NCBI RefSeq assembly: GCF_964355755.1
Contig: NC_092673.1
Span: 20,219,001 to 20,279,000 of the forward strand
Reading direction: 5' to 3'
Source of the DNA: Antedon mediterranea
Taxonomy: Eukaryota; Echinodermata; Crinoidea; Comatulida; Antedonidae
Length of the DNA: 60,000 nt
Positions within the stretch are counted from its first letter, which is position 1. The number at the start of each line of letters is the position of its first letter. Of the stretch, positions 36,180 to 46,592 are shown one piece after another. The notes under the pieces are model-generated. The model was given only the letters and a program-made list of their open reading frames with translations. It was not told the origin of the DNA and ran no database searches. The translations under genes were made by a program, and so were the position numbers.

Positions 36180-36650
36180 TTAAAGTCATTTTCTGAGATT
36201 CTCTCGCACTCATGCTGCTCAGTCTTGGGTTCTAACTCTAATACTAACCTCTGTATAGTAAACTACAAAAAATTCAGAACAGAGCTTTACGCTTTATTCT
36301 CAAACTTAATCCTATGTCACACCTCTCTGATGATCACTTTAGACTAGCCTATACCATTCCTCTTCAGAAAAGACTCCACTACCAACTTGGTTGTCTTACT
36401 TTCAAAACCCTAAATCTTCTTGCTCCTCAAGGCTTATGCCATCTCCTCACTAACATTACTGCCAATGGGAGGATGACCACTCGTCAAATCTCAAAAGGAA
36501 ATCTTCACATTCCTAAACCCTCTCTTGAAATTTTCAAACTCTCCTTCAGGCCCCCTCATTTCTACAATGATCTTCCTCTATCTATCCGCAATTCCTTATG
36601 CTTTTCCTCTTTCAAAACTAGACTTATGACATTTCTCAAAACTATGTAAT
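36180..36650 (+). pseudogene. CR1/Jockey-type LINE C-terminal fragment
   Basis: The plus-strand frame 36314-36649 reads SDDHFRLAYTIPLQKR, CLTFKTLNLLAPQ and HFYNDLPLSIRNS. This is the usual C-terminal region of CR1-like ORF2 after the reverse transcriptase. An upstream extension adds QKIQNRALRLI in the same frame. It lacks the RT domain. Its last 90 bp also occur at 35655-35745. Confidence 0.65.
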
Positions 36651-36714
36651 CCTTTTCCAGATTTTAAATTGTAAAATAGTAGATATATTTATATATATTT
36701 TATATTTTGCTTAA

Positions 36715-37060
36715 AGATATATTGTCCCCCTAAAAAAAATATTTTTTTTAAATTTTTTTGTTGAATATGTTATTTTAATGTCACATAATAATTATTCACT
36801 CTCATAAAAAATTGGGTCTGAAAAAAATTTATTTACCTGAGAAAAATGTAATTTAAAGCAAAATATGGTCAAATTGTCTGGAAGACAATGAATTTTTGGG
36901 TAATTCAACTGTTTATTTTGTCTTTTTATAGGTGAAATAATTTTTTTCCCCGTTTTTTTTCTTATGGAAGTGAACAGCTTCATTAAAACTGCAAAATGGC
37001 CTATTCAAAGTCCGATTTTAAAAATCTTTATTTTTCATGATTTTGGGGGACAATACATCT
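36715..37060. mobile_element. Complete MITE with TTAA target duplication
   Basis: TTAA at 36711-36714 and 37061-37064 flank a 346-bp element beginning AGATATATTGTCCCCC and ending GGGGGACAATACATCT. TTAA duplications are typical of piggyBac and Kolobok. The family also occurs truncated at 16284, 26410-26583 and 30370-30542. Confidence 0.8.
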
Positions 37061-37064
37061 TTAA

Positions 37065-37516
37065 TTTAACATATCAGTTATTTTCTATTTTTCAAATTTT
37101 CTTACTCGGATTTTTACGCCCGTATTCTTAAACCAAACTTTAGTCGTAGTTCAAGCTAAAACTTTAAAAATGACGTCATTTTAATTCATAAACCGAAATT
37201 CAACAAATCGCCGACTAAATCAGGCCAACCTCGACTAAATCGAGACGGATTTTGATCGATTTTTTTAGTCCTGGAGTGGGCAGGCTAAATGGTCGACTAA
37301 ATGGTTTTTAACCGATGTTTATGAAAAACGTAACAGTCATTGAGTTGTTATATTGGCCAGATATTGAAGAATGAAATATCTATTTTTATATTAGCTTAAT
37401 TAAACATACATTGGTATAAGTTATAATAATAAAAAACATCTTTATTTACAACCGTATACAAATTACATTATTTTCTTCGCGCAAGTCCGACTTGAACTAC
37501 GTCACGCCATAGCGAC
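37065..37516. other. AT-rich spacer, no gene seen
   Basis: Contains repeated GACTAAAT and TCGACTAAAT motifs near 37200-37310. A weak inverted pair (CGTAGTTCAAG near 37147 and CTTGAACTACG near 37490) could be the ends of an old non-autonomous element, but I cannot place its borders. Confidence 0.35.
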
Positions 37517-38470
37517 AATGGGAGATGCGGAAATTCACCACGCGATGGAATGTTTAGGGGGCCTAGCGCTTTCTTTTCACGCTATGAAGTGTGTGGTTCG
37601 TCGCAAACATACTTTGTTGGAGGCCTAGAAAATATGAAAGTTACCGTACCGCCATGGTTCTTAAATATATTTTGAAGATTTTGTTTGTTGTTAATCGAAA
37701 GTACTTCACTGTTAAATTAATACTGATCTTGTTCTAATAATTAACGATTACAATTATTTTTCATTTTATATAGTCCTGATGCGTAAAAAGTTTTGTAAGA
37801 AAATGGAAAATTTCGTCTGCTCTCTTGTCATTGGCCAATGTATAGCCTTTGTTACCCAGACGTGTGCAACTCGACTAAAAGCTCGACTTCATTAAGTCGA
37901 ACTGCAAACTTCGACTACTTCGTTTTTTAATCGAATTTGAAGTAACTACTCGAACTACGACTTTTTCAACTCCTCACTTTTCTTAGGATGTTTACCCTGT
38001 CTTGATAACGAAGTAATCTTGCATGGATTACTCTCGGTTTTCCATCTTGTTTAGGCTTACTGGGTGCACGTTTATGTTGTTTATGAAATGGTTAAAAGAG
38101 CTATTGGGAGGCCTAACAGATAATACCAACAATACTAGTTTTGGTAGATTTGTCCTCTGTATTTGGCACGATAGATCACGACATCCTTGTCAGTCATTTG
38201 TAGAAGGAATTTGGTATTACTGGCTCTGTTTACATTGGGTAAATACTACCATCAAGACCGTTATAGTAGAGTTTGTGAACTTGGTGAATACTCTAGAAAC
38301 CATATTTTCCAGTACGGTGTTCCTCTGAGGGGTCTATGGTTGAACCTCTTATTTTCACTGTGTATGCTCAACCTATCGCTGATATTATTAAGCGTTTTGA
38401 TGTAGCTTATCACATATATAATACGCTGACAATACACAATGTATGTCAGTTTTGATCATAGGTCGGAGGA
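37517..38470 (+). pseudogene. Duplicated segment copy 2 with CR1/L2-like RT fragment
   Basis: The first 760 bp repeat 34066-34830. The LINE part continues further here: LSSVFGTIDHDILVSHL, then after frame changes FGITGSVY, HIFQYGVP and EPLIFTVYAQPIADIIK. These fit the DLSAAFDTIDHDIL ... GVPQGSVLGPLLF region of CR1/L2-type RT. At least two frameshifts are needed and no YADD box is intact. Confidence 0.6.
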
Positions 38471-38659
38471 TGGTTTATCGGTTGCTAAACACAAACTTAT
38501 TGGGTGGAACATATCACATGCTGTCGTGTAAACATGGTATATATTAAACTAATTTGTCATTTTGGCTGGTGGTCGTGGTACACCATGACTGAATTATTCA
38601 ACATTTTGACTAATGTACGAGCATGTTTGAAGTTATGCTATATAAATAAATGAGTTTTT

Positions 38660-39143
38660 TTTTTTTTTTTATCTTATGTGGGTTCATCCCACTTTTATAT
38701 CCATACCACTGTTCTCTTTACATATATTTTTCACTATACACTATACATATCATTATATTTACAATGTTTGTTTAATCATCTGTATACATATACTTATTTA
38801 AAGAGTTTTATTCATTTGTTTACATATTATCACATTGATTACATAGCTTCCTCTTTTTAGACATATTATCTGTAACACATTTTCATTAACAAGCTTATTT
38901 TTTTTTCTTACATAGTTGTTTTTGATTTTTTCATCTACCACATTTTCATTTAACAATGCATATTCTCTGTTATACTCATTACTTACTAAATGTTTACTGT
39001 TAACATAATATTGTATTTTTTGTTCTTTAATGTTTACAAAACCAGCAGATCCTTTTTTGCATCTATAACTTCTTAAATTTTCATTGAACGTTTTTACTTT
39101 CTTCTCTTATGTGGATTCATTCCACTTTTTTTTTTACTTATTT

Positions 39144-39184
<41 letters not shown>

Positions 39185-42100
39185 ATTTCCATATATTATT
39201 TTGTTTATACATACATTATCATTTAACCACATTGATTACATAGTTTCCTCTTTTTATACATATTATCTATAACACATTTTTTTATTTTTTTATACATACA
39301 TTATCATTTAACAACATTTGTGTTTAATGATCCATTAAAAAAATTAGACATTTTTTTTATTTTCTTTTTAACCATTTTATCATTTCAAAATTCCACTTGC
39401 AGTAAGAATGTGCAAATTACCTATATACGGCATATACAGTACCTATAATATGAAAGCTTTGATGAAAACACTTCACCACTTAAACCTAAACCTTCTTATC
39501 CTTCATCATTTTTTTTTTTTTTATCATCAATCTATAAAAAGCTTTTCACATTTTGTCTTTTTGTTTTCAAATCATCAAGGTATACATATTTACAAAATAT
39601 ACAGTATAGTAGCAAGGAAAAATAATAGATTCATCATTCATGGTATCTCATTTACATATTTTCTTCCTTAATCTGGTTGAGCATATATAGTATACCTGCA
39701 GATTTACATATTTCTTATCTTTTTTTCAGATTTAAACATTTGTAGGAGATTGATTTTTTTTTCTTTTTCCAATAAACTTAATATCTTTACTTTATAAATA
39801 CAAAATGCTCCTAAAGTGTATAATTTATTTACGTAATTATTGTCAGTTTCAAATAAAAGTCTTTTGAAAGAAAAAACAGGAATATGTATGCTTACTGCTC
39901 TAATTATTTCGTTTATCTCTCTCCATAAACATTTTACTGTTATGCACTCTACTAACATATGTTTATCATTCTCAATAACATTGCATGTGTCACAACATGG
40001 GGAATTTACAAGTCTCCACCTATGTAATCTTTTATTTGTTGGCAATATTCTGTGCAACAATTTAAAATTAAAATGTGCCAGTTTTTTTTCTTTAAGACCA
40101 GAAACTTTCTTAACCCATATTTTTGTCCATGGCATATTACCAAATATGGATTCCCACTTAACCTGTGCCGTAGGTGTAATATATTGAGCATCTATTATGA
40201 ATCTATATAATTGTCTAGACGTCATATTTAAGACCTTATTGTTTGTAATAGGTATATCATTTACATTAATGTCATGTGTTGATTTTAAAATACATTTCCA
40301 TTCTTTTGGAATGGCTTTCAATATACATGAATATTCACTGATCCAATTTTGTGTACATCTTAACCTTCTTTTTATCTCTATCGCAAGCTTAAACACATTA
40401 TTATTTATTACATCATATATTTTTAAAAACCCTGAACTAATCCAGTTACAGTTATATAACGGCTTCTTTTTAATACATATAAACTCATTACCCCATAATG
40501 ATTGATTAATAATGTCATCATAGCTTATTGGTTCCTTATTTAATCTATTATTACAAGCATTAGCTACTGCTATAGACTTAATAACTGAGAGGTAAAATGG
40601 TGGTACGGATATATTACACGGAACTTTTGATAAATTTGAGGTTAATGATTTTGGGCCTATCTTTTCTATATAAAATGTAGGTAAATATTTCCATTTGGCA
40701 TCATCGTTTTCATACAGTCTCCTGTACCATTTAACTTGGAAAGATATTACCTGAGATCTGAATTCTACCATTTTTAGACCACCTTGACTGTAATTGGCAC
40801 ACATGGTTTTTCTTTTTATTTTCTCTTTCTTAGTTTCCCAAATGAATTTAAAAATTAATTTATCCACCTCTTTTATTACTTTTTCTGGTACTAGCAAAAT
40901 GCAGGAATTGTATATAATTTTTGAGAGCGCTAATGTTTTTACAATAGTAATTCTTCCAAAAAAAGTGAGGTGTCTTTTCTCCCATGTTTTTAGGGTATTT
41001 TCTAATGCGTCTATTTTTTCTTTCCAGTTCTTTTGATAACAATATTCCTTATCATGTCCAACATAGATACCTAATATCCGAATTGGTGTGGATGTCCAAG
41101 AAATGTTACCATGTGTGTCCTTGCAGTCTCTTAAACTGCCAAGCCAAAAAGCATTTGTTTTATTCTTATTTAATTTTAATCCAGAAACCTCTCCAAACTT
41201 TTCAATAATACTTATGCTGTTATCTATACTATTTATATCCTTTAGAAAAAGCACAGTGTCATCAGCTAGCTGTGCAATCTTAATATCTTTAAATATACCA
41301 TTGCCTGCAGGAACAATCAGGCCTTTGACTATATCACATGCTCTTATTTTTGTAGCTAGGACTTCAGCTACTAAAATAAACAATAGAGCAGACAAGGGAC
41401 ATCCTTGTCTAATACCTTGGTGCATTGCAAAACTTTCTGATTGCCAACCATTATTTGTGAATATACAATTTGTATTGTTATACAGTGCTTTTACCCAGTT
41501 CACAAATGAAATACCAAAATTGAATTTATTTAAGGCTTCTATTAAAAATGATTTATTGACACTGTCAAATGCTTTTTGGAAATCTAAACTTATAAGTATA
41601 CCTTCAAGCTGTTCATTTTCCATGTAAGTAATTATGTCTTCTATTAGTCTTATATTGTCACCACCAAAGCGACCTTTTACATACCCTTTTTGGTCATTGT
41701 TTATTATATACTTTGCAACTCGATGTAATCTTGTTGTAAGAACAAAAGAAGCTATTTTGTAGTCAATATTGAGTAAAGTGATAGGGCGCCAGTTATTTAA
41801 ATCTTTGTGATCACCTTTTTTGTAAATAAGGTTGATTATTCCCCTTCTTTGTGACACAGACATTTCTTGTGTGGCAAAACTATAATTTAGTGCATCACAA
41901 ACAAGGTCACAGATAAGGTACCAGAAGAGTTGATAAAACTCAACTGTTAAACCGTCACTGCCTGGAGCTTTATTTTTTTTCATTTTCTTTATTGCTTGCT
42001 CACATTCGAAGAGAGAGAGATGACCCTCACACATCTCTTGTTCTGCCTCTGTGAGTTTAGTTAAATTAACATGAGATAGGTACTTATCAATTGATTTGTA

Positions 42101-43060
42101 AGGAACATCCTGTTTTGCATATATTTTTTTGAAGAAATTAACCTCTTCCTTCAATATCTCTGTGGAATTTGATATAATGGATCCGTCCTGTTTTTTTAAT
42201 TTTTTAATATGTTTTTTATTACTATTATTTTTCTCTAAACCAAGAAAGTATTTAGTGTTTCGTTCGCCATCTTCTATCCACTTTACTCTTGACCTAATTT
42301 GAGCGCCTTTAGCTTCCAATAGGTAAATTTGCTCAAGTTCATTCTTTTTTTGATCTAATTCTGTTTCATACTGGATATTATTATCAGTATTATCCTTTTT
42401 CATAATTAAATCATTAATGATAGCAATTTCCTGCTGAAGTATTTCTTTTCTTTTGCATTTATTTTTATTTTTCATTTTCCCATATTTTATGGAGAATTCC
42501 TTTATTTTTACTTTAATCATTTCCCATTTATCCTTTGGGTTAAGTTCTTCTAATCTAGCTCTTTCTATTATGTTTTTGATGTTGTTTATATAATCTTCAT
42601 TATCTAAGTGAGAATTGTTCATTTTCCATAATCCTGGGCCTCTTTCTTCATTAGTTAAACTTATTTTTAAGGATATGGCTTGGTGATCGGACATGATTGA
42701 CGGCCTGATATCACATGTGTTAACATATTCACATAAGTCGTTAGATATAAAAAAATAGTCCAACCTTCTGTACGTTTGGGTGGATTTCCTTCGCCATGTG
42801 AATTGACATGTATCCGGGTTATTTTTTCTCCAGATGTCATTAAGATTCAGATTTTTCATAAAATGTGTTATTGTAAAAACAGAATTATCTACTCTATCGA
42901 CACTACCTTTTTGGTCAAATTTTCTGTCTAGAGCACAATTCATGTCACCACCTATAATTATTTTATAATTTTTGCTTTCTTTGAAGTCAATAATTGTTTT
43001 ATGTAAAGTCCTGAAGTAAGAACATCGATCTTTTACATAATTTGGGGCATATAATAAATA
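38660..43060 (-). mobile_element. 5'-truncated L1/Tx1-like LINE with 13-bp target duplication
   Basis: TAAATGAGTTTTT occurs at both borders (38647-38659 and 43061-43073). On the minus strand the element ends in a poly(A) stretch (T-run to 38670 on the plus strand). It starts at 43060, inside the endonuclease domain, as usual for target-primed reverse transcription that stopped early. The 3' UTR (38671-39703) is T-rich on the plus strand. It holds two related blocks (CTTATGTGGGTTCATCCCAC near 38673 and CTTATGTGGATTCATTCCAC near 39105) and an A-run at 39148-39182. Confidence 0.85.
39704..43060 (-). CDS. L1/Tx1-like ORF2: partial endonuclease, RT, zinc-knuckle
   Basis: An uninterrupted 1118-codon frame from the first base of the element; the first in-frame AUG is at 42943. 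The C-terminal half of an APE-type endonuclease comes first (YAPNY, GGDMNCALD, then SDHQAIS near residue 125). Reverse transcriptase follows: KAPGSDG (about 364), NNWRPITLLNIDYK (about 423), LDFQKAFD (about 492), GIRQGCPLSALLF (about 549) and catalytic LADD (about 599). A CCHC-like cluster (CCDTC ... HMLVEC) lies near the C-terminus. The protein would nick DNA and copy its own RNA, but truncation removed ORF1 and the endonuclease N-terminus, so this copy should be dead. Absence of stops suggests a young insertion. Confidence 0.85.
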   Translation of the reverse strand, partial: YLLYAPNYVKDRCSYFRTLHKTIIDFKESKNYKIIIGGDMNCALDRKFDQKGSVDRVDNSVFTITHFMKNLNLNDIWRKNNPDTCQFTWRRKSTQTYRRLDYFFISNDLCEYVNTCDIRPSIMSDHQAISLKISLTNEERGPGLWKMNNSHLDNEDYINNIKNIIERARLEELNPKDKWEMIKVKIKEFSIKYGKMKNKNKCKRKEILQQEIAIINDLIMKKDNTDNNIQYETELDQKKNELEQIYLLEAKGAQIRSRVKWIEDGERNTKYFLGLEKNNSNKKHIKKLKKQDGSIISNSTEILKEEVNFFKKIYAKQDVPYKSIDKYLSHVNLTKLTEAEQEMCEGHLSLFECEQAIKKMKKNKAPGSDGLTVEFYQLFWYLICDLVCDALNYSFATQEMSVSQRRGIINLIYKKGDHKDLNNWRPITLLNIDYKIASFVLTTRLHRVAKYIINNDQKGYVKGRFGGDNIRLIEDIITYMENEQLEGILISLDFQKAFDSVNKSFLIEALNKFNFGISFVNWVKALYNNTNCIFTNNGWQSESFAMHQGIRQGCPLSALLFILVAEVLATKIRACDIVKGLIVPAGNGIFKDIKIAQLADDTVLFLKDINSIDNSISIIEKFGEVSGLKLNKNKTNAFWLGSLRDCKDTHGNISWTSTPIRILGIYVGHDKEYCYQKNWKEKIDALENTLKTWEKRHLTFFGRITIVKTLALSKIIYNSCILLVPEKVIKEVDKLIFKFIWETKKEKIKRKTMCANYSQGGLKMVEFRSQVISFQVKWYRRLYENDDAKWKYLPTFYIEKIGPKSLTSNLSKVPCNISVPPFYLSVIKSIAVANACNNRLNKEPISYDDIINQSLWGNEFICIKKKPLYNCNWISSGFLKIYDVINNNVFKLAIEIKRRLRCTQNWISEYSCILKAIPKEWKCILKSTHDINVNDIPITNNKVLNMTSRQLYRFIIDAQYITPTAQVKWESIFGNMPWTKIWVKKVSGLKEKKLAHFNFKLLHRILPTNKRLHRWRLVNSPCCDTCNVIENDKHMLVECITVKCLWREINEIIRAVSIHIPVFSFKRLLFETDNNYVNKLYTLGAFCIYKVKILSLLEKEKKINLLQMFKSEKKIRNM

Positions 43061-43073
43061 TAAATGAGTTTTT

Positions 43074-43831
43074 AATGTGAATGGTTGTAAACATGTTGTG
43101 TTGTAGTATTCTTTGATAGTGGGTTATATTTGTGAGGTGTGTCTGAAATGGGGTTTTGTTAGACGACCATGGCATGATACTAAGGTGTATTAATAAGTTT
43201 CGGTAAACGAGCTCTGTGACGGATATAATAGAGGAATGAGAGTCAGCAAGGTTGGCAGTAATGCCAGACAATGCCGCCTCTCACTTTGTTGTTAAATAAA
43301 AACAGACCTAATCAGGCAGACGTCTCAGAATTAACTAATAGTGAAATAGCCCATGTGGCGTACATATAAATGTGTACGAGGGTATAATTATGTGTTTCTG
43401 TACCGTAGGATTTTGTCATGAAAGTAAAAAAGCACATACTACCTAAATCGAAACAAATAGATGTAGAAGTGAGAGGTACGCTTTCTTTCAAATTCTAAAT
43501 CGAAATTTGCTATTTCTAGACTGGATTATGAGTTATTGATTGTATTGTTATGTCACTGATCATATCTAAGATAACTACTTTTGTATAAGGTTCGTATCAA
43601 TAGACAAATGGTGTCTTGTACCACCATGGTACTAATACAATTTATTACTGATTGTAAAGAGTCATTCACAATAGTTTCCTAGTCAGTAGAAAACTTCCTT
43701 CTAGACTTACTATAGGCAAAACAATTATATTTTTGTATGAACATTTCAAAGAAACTTCACTTGTGCACTGTTAAAACAATTCTTGTAAAAAACGGTAAAT
43801 TACTTGCAATCTGGACGCCAGTAATTTACCG
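43074..43831. other. Spacer, no gene seen
   Basis: AT-rich DNA right of the LINE. A 90-codon minus-strand frame (42999-43271) spans the LINE border and is not credible as a gene. Confidence 0.4.
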
Positions 43832-44098
43832 TAATGTAGAATTACAGGTACTGTTGAAAATAAATTTCTGTAAAACTACAGTAAATTACTGTTGGTCATA
43901 AAGTCGGTTGTCTACCGCAATGTAGAATCACAGGTACTGTTGAAAATAAATTACTGTAAAACTACATTAAATTACTGTTGGTCATAAAGTCGGTTGTCTA
44001 CCGTAATGTAGAATCACAGGTACTGTTGAAAATAAATTACTGTAAAACTACAGTAAATTACTGTTGGTCATAAAGTTGGTTGTCTACCGTAATGTAGG
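43832..44098 (+). repeat. 86-bp tandem repeat, about three units
   Basis: Three near-identical units, each with ACTGTTGAAAATAAATT, AAACTACAGTAAATTACTG and GGTTGTCTACCGTAATGTAG. Each unit contains an internal inverted repeat of the TTACTGTA/TACAGTAA type. Confidence 0.8.
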
Positions 44099-44394
44099 AT
44101 AGACTTGTGACATGAGTACTTCAACTATAGTGAAAGGAGTGGTGCAATTCTGCTAGAAAATCGTCATAGATTGGCTCTGTACGGTACAATTTCGAAAGTC
44201 AGACATCTAGTACAGTTCAGTTTTAAGTATTAATGTAAGTTGTGCAATTTATTTAACAGTATGCCTACTTTTTTTCCAAACATTTATTGATATGATAGGT
44301 ATAACTCTGAGTTTATTTTTCATACACATCCAACAGCTAGCACAAACTCGCCAATCACAGAATGAATAAACTATTTAATAAATTATTGTGCCCT

Positions 44395-44532
44395 AAAACT
44401 AAGTCTTATTTGAGACTTAGGGAGTGGAGTTGAAAGAGTTGTGAGTTACAAACCCTGCACTAGGTCCGGATTGAACCCCGGTCCTTGGGATTGGAAGGAA
44501 AGCACGTCAACCACCAAACTACAGCTCCACTG
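44395..44532 (-). other. tRNA-like sequence (SINE head or tRNA pseudogene)
   Basis: On the minus strand GGGGTTCAATCCGG contains a consensus box B (GGTTCAATCC) and TAGTTTGGTGG resembles box A, with spacing close to a tRNA (about 44452-44532). The anticodon arm does not fold cleanly, so I do not assign an amino acid. A hairpin CTAAGTCT-TATTTG-AGACTTAG lies next to it at about 44400-44421. A functional tRNA is unlikely. Confidence 0.5.
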
Positions 44533-45156
44533 CATTGTATAATTGATACGCTAGATGACAGACAGGAAGAGAGTGGGGTTGAAATGGCTTGTTGCCGTTA
44601 ATTTTACTTAGGCCTATATTACTTATACAATCATGATGGAAACCGCCATCGTTTATTGTCGCAACAATAAACAAAACAGATACAATTCTACTGTTTACTG
44701 TTTTCACTTTTAAATGACAGTTCTAGTAACAGTACCTTTCATATTTTAACTTAATGGTTAACATTCAATTTGTTTGTTGGTTCTTTCCTCTGCAACCGTT
44801 CTCAGCTTTCTTTTCATTGTAAAAAAGTAAATATAATATTGTTCAATGAAGATCATCAATCATTCAAAAGAATAAATTGTCTTACGCCAGTGCGCCCTCA
44901 TGGGCTGGAGTTGTTCGTGCGTTGTTGCTTTGATTTCTATGTTGTTGTATTGAGTTATTGACTGTTATTAAAATACATTATTCGCATTACATCGGTCTAT
45001 GTGTGATCTGTAGAGTTGTGGCATATAAACATCAACCCTATTGGCGTGGTGGCAGCCCAAGATATTCGGACCTTCCGCTTAAAACCAGTGAGTTATTAGT
45101 TGTTGAACTTAGGCCTAGCCTAGGCCCATCCATACCATTATCTACGAGATCGCACT
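44533..45156. other. Spacer upstream of the Gag-like frame
   Basis: No gene recognised. GGCGTGGTGGCAGCCC near 45043-45058 has the look of a primer-binding site next to a retroelement leader, but no LTR repeat is visible on either side of the Gag-like frame. Confidence 0.3.
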
Positions 45157-45159
45157 AAC

Positions 45160-46133
45160 GCACAGAGGCGTACGACCAGCCAGCACATATAGCTGGTAGG
45201 ACGGCGAACGTTAACAGAGCTCCTAAACAGTGGAGCTTAACCAAAACTGAAACAATAAACTCATTTGAGTCATGGCGGCAGAACATTATTTATACACTTT
45301 CATTGGATGAAAATTTTGCTCCATTCTTGATGGAAGGCACACAATGGGGCCCCAAAACCAGAGCATCTCCACTCCGCCTATTTGAGGACGATGATGACAC
45401 TGTCCCTAGAGCACGTCGACGTACTGCTCAGCAAAAGGTACACATGCTCGAGCTCATGCTAGGCCAGATCGCAAACTTCTGTCCTATTATTTCTCGAAGC
45501 ACAATTGTTAAAAGCTTCACGTCCATCTCGCAAATCTGGCAGGCCATCCGACTTCACTATGGTTTCCAAACGACCGGAGGTCACTTCTTAGACTTTGCCA
45601 CTATTCACCTCGAGGCTGGTGAACGTCCAGAAGATTTGTATCAACGACTATTGGCATTTGCTGACGATAATTTGCTACGCACTGGAGGCGGAATTAATCA
45701 TCACGGCGTCGCGATCACAGAGGATGAAGAAATGACACCTACTGTGGAAAACTTTATTGTGTTAACCTGGTTATCCCTTATCCATAAAGACCTCCCGCGT
45801 CTAGTCAAGCAACGATATGGAACTGATCTGCGAGATCGTACCCTGGCGACAATAAAGCCCAAAATTTCGCAAGCGATTGATTCCCTTCTCGATGAATTGC
45901 GTACTACAGAAGACACACGCGCAATGCGTACTTTCGCAACACCTCCCACGGTCAACTATAAACGCGCTTCTCGCACGTCTCGTAATACTACTAGTCATAT
46001 TCGTCGACAGCTAAAGTCTTGTCCTCTTTGCAAACAGCATCGAATTTGCCCTACACATATTCGTTTAAAACAGTTTCACTATATCAATATACGTGTGTTC
46101 TGTGAAAGATACATTAGGTTACGTTCAAAATAA
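45160..46133 (+). pseudogene. Retrotransposon Gag-like protein, truncated at zinc knuckle
   Basis: The frame is open from about 45157, but its first AUG is at 45330. The conserved N-terminal segment ([16 protein letters not shown]) lies upstream, so the original start is lost or spliced on. Capsid-like features follow: [20 protein letters not shown], a W-containing [16 protein letters not shown] helix region, and [15 protein letters not shown] last [13 protein letters not shown] looks like a zinc knuckle broken off before its second half. No protease, RT or integrase follows. Gag would form capsid-like particles packaging element RNA. The frame is intact for about 320 codons, which is notable for a fragment, but no host function is shown. 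Confidence 0.55.
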
Positions 46134-46592
46134 AATTATTTTAAAAATCCTGTAATTAAACCGCCGTTGATTTTACTTATAACAATAATAAAACTAACAT
46201 GATAAATTGTGTGCATTTATTTGGGGTTTTGTGTGACATATGATTATATGCAGGGAAAAAACAATCCTCCTCAATATTTGCATTCTACGTATAGCGTTTA
46301 ACTTTTTTTTTTGTATCGCGTGATGCGTTTTTGTACGACGAGCCATGCCGGTATGGTGTACCCTAAATAGAGGTGTCAGATGAAGGGGATTCTGCTGTAA
46401 TTTTGTTTCTTTTCAATTTCAATTTTTTTCGTTTCTGTTGTATTTATATGGTGTTGATTTTTTTTTGTTTTGTAATACAGTATCACGAACTTGTGTAAAA
46501 ACAATCAATATTGATTGAACAAGTTGTACTGCACATCAGTCTCGTGTCTAAATAAAGTTTATATATATATGCGACGCAGCTATTGAGTCTAA
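46134..46592. other. AT-rich spacer after the Gag-like frame
   Basis: No gene seen. It contains GAAGGGGATTCTG (46383-46395), a possible polypurine tract, and ends at the TAA duplication of the next element. Confidence 0.35.

Noticed and set aside
39840-41627. Plus-strand ORFs of up to 179 codons
   Set aside because: They are antisense shadows of the LINE ORF2 on the minus strand.
44452-44532. Functional tRNA gene
   Set aside because: Boxes A and B are present but the anticodon arm does not fold well, so only a tRNA-like relic is claimed.
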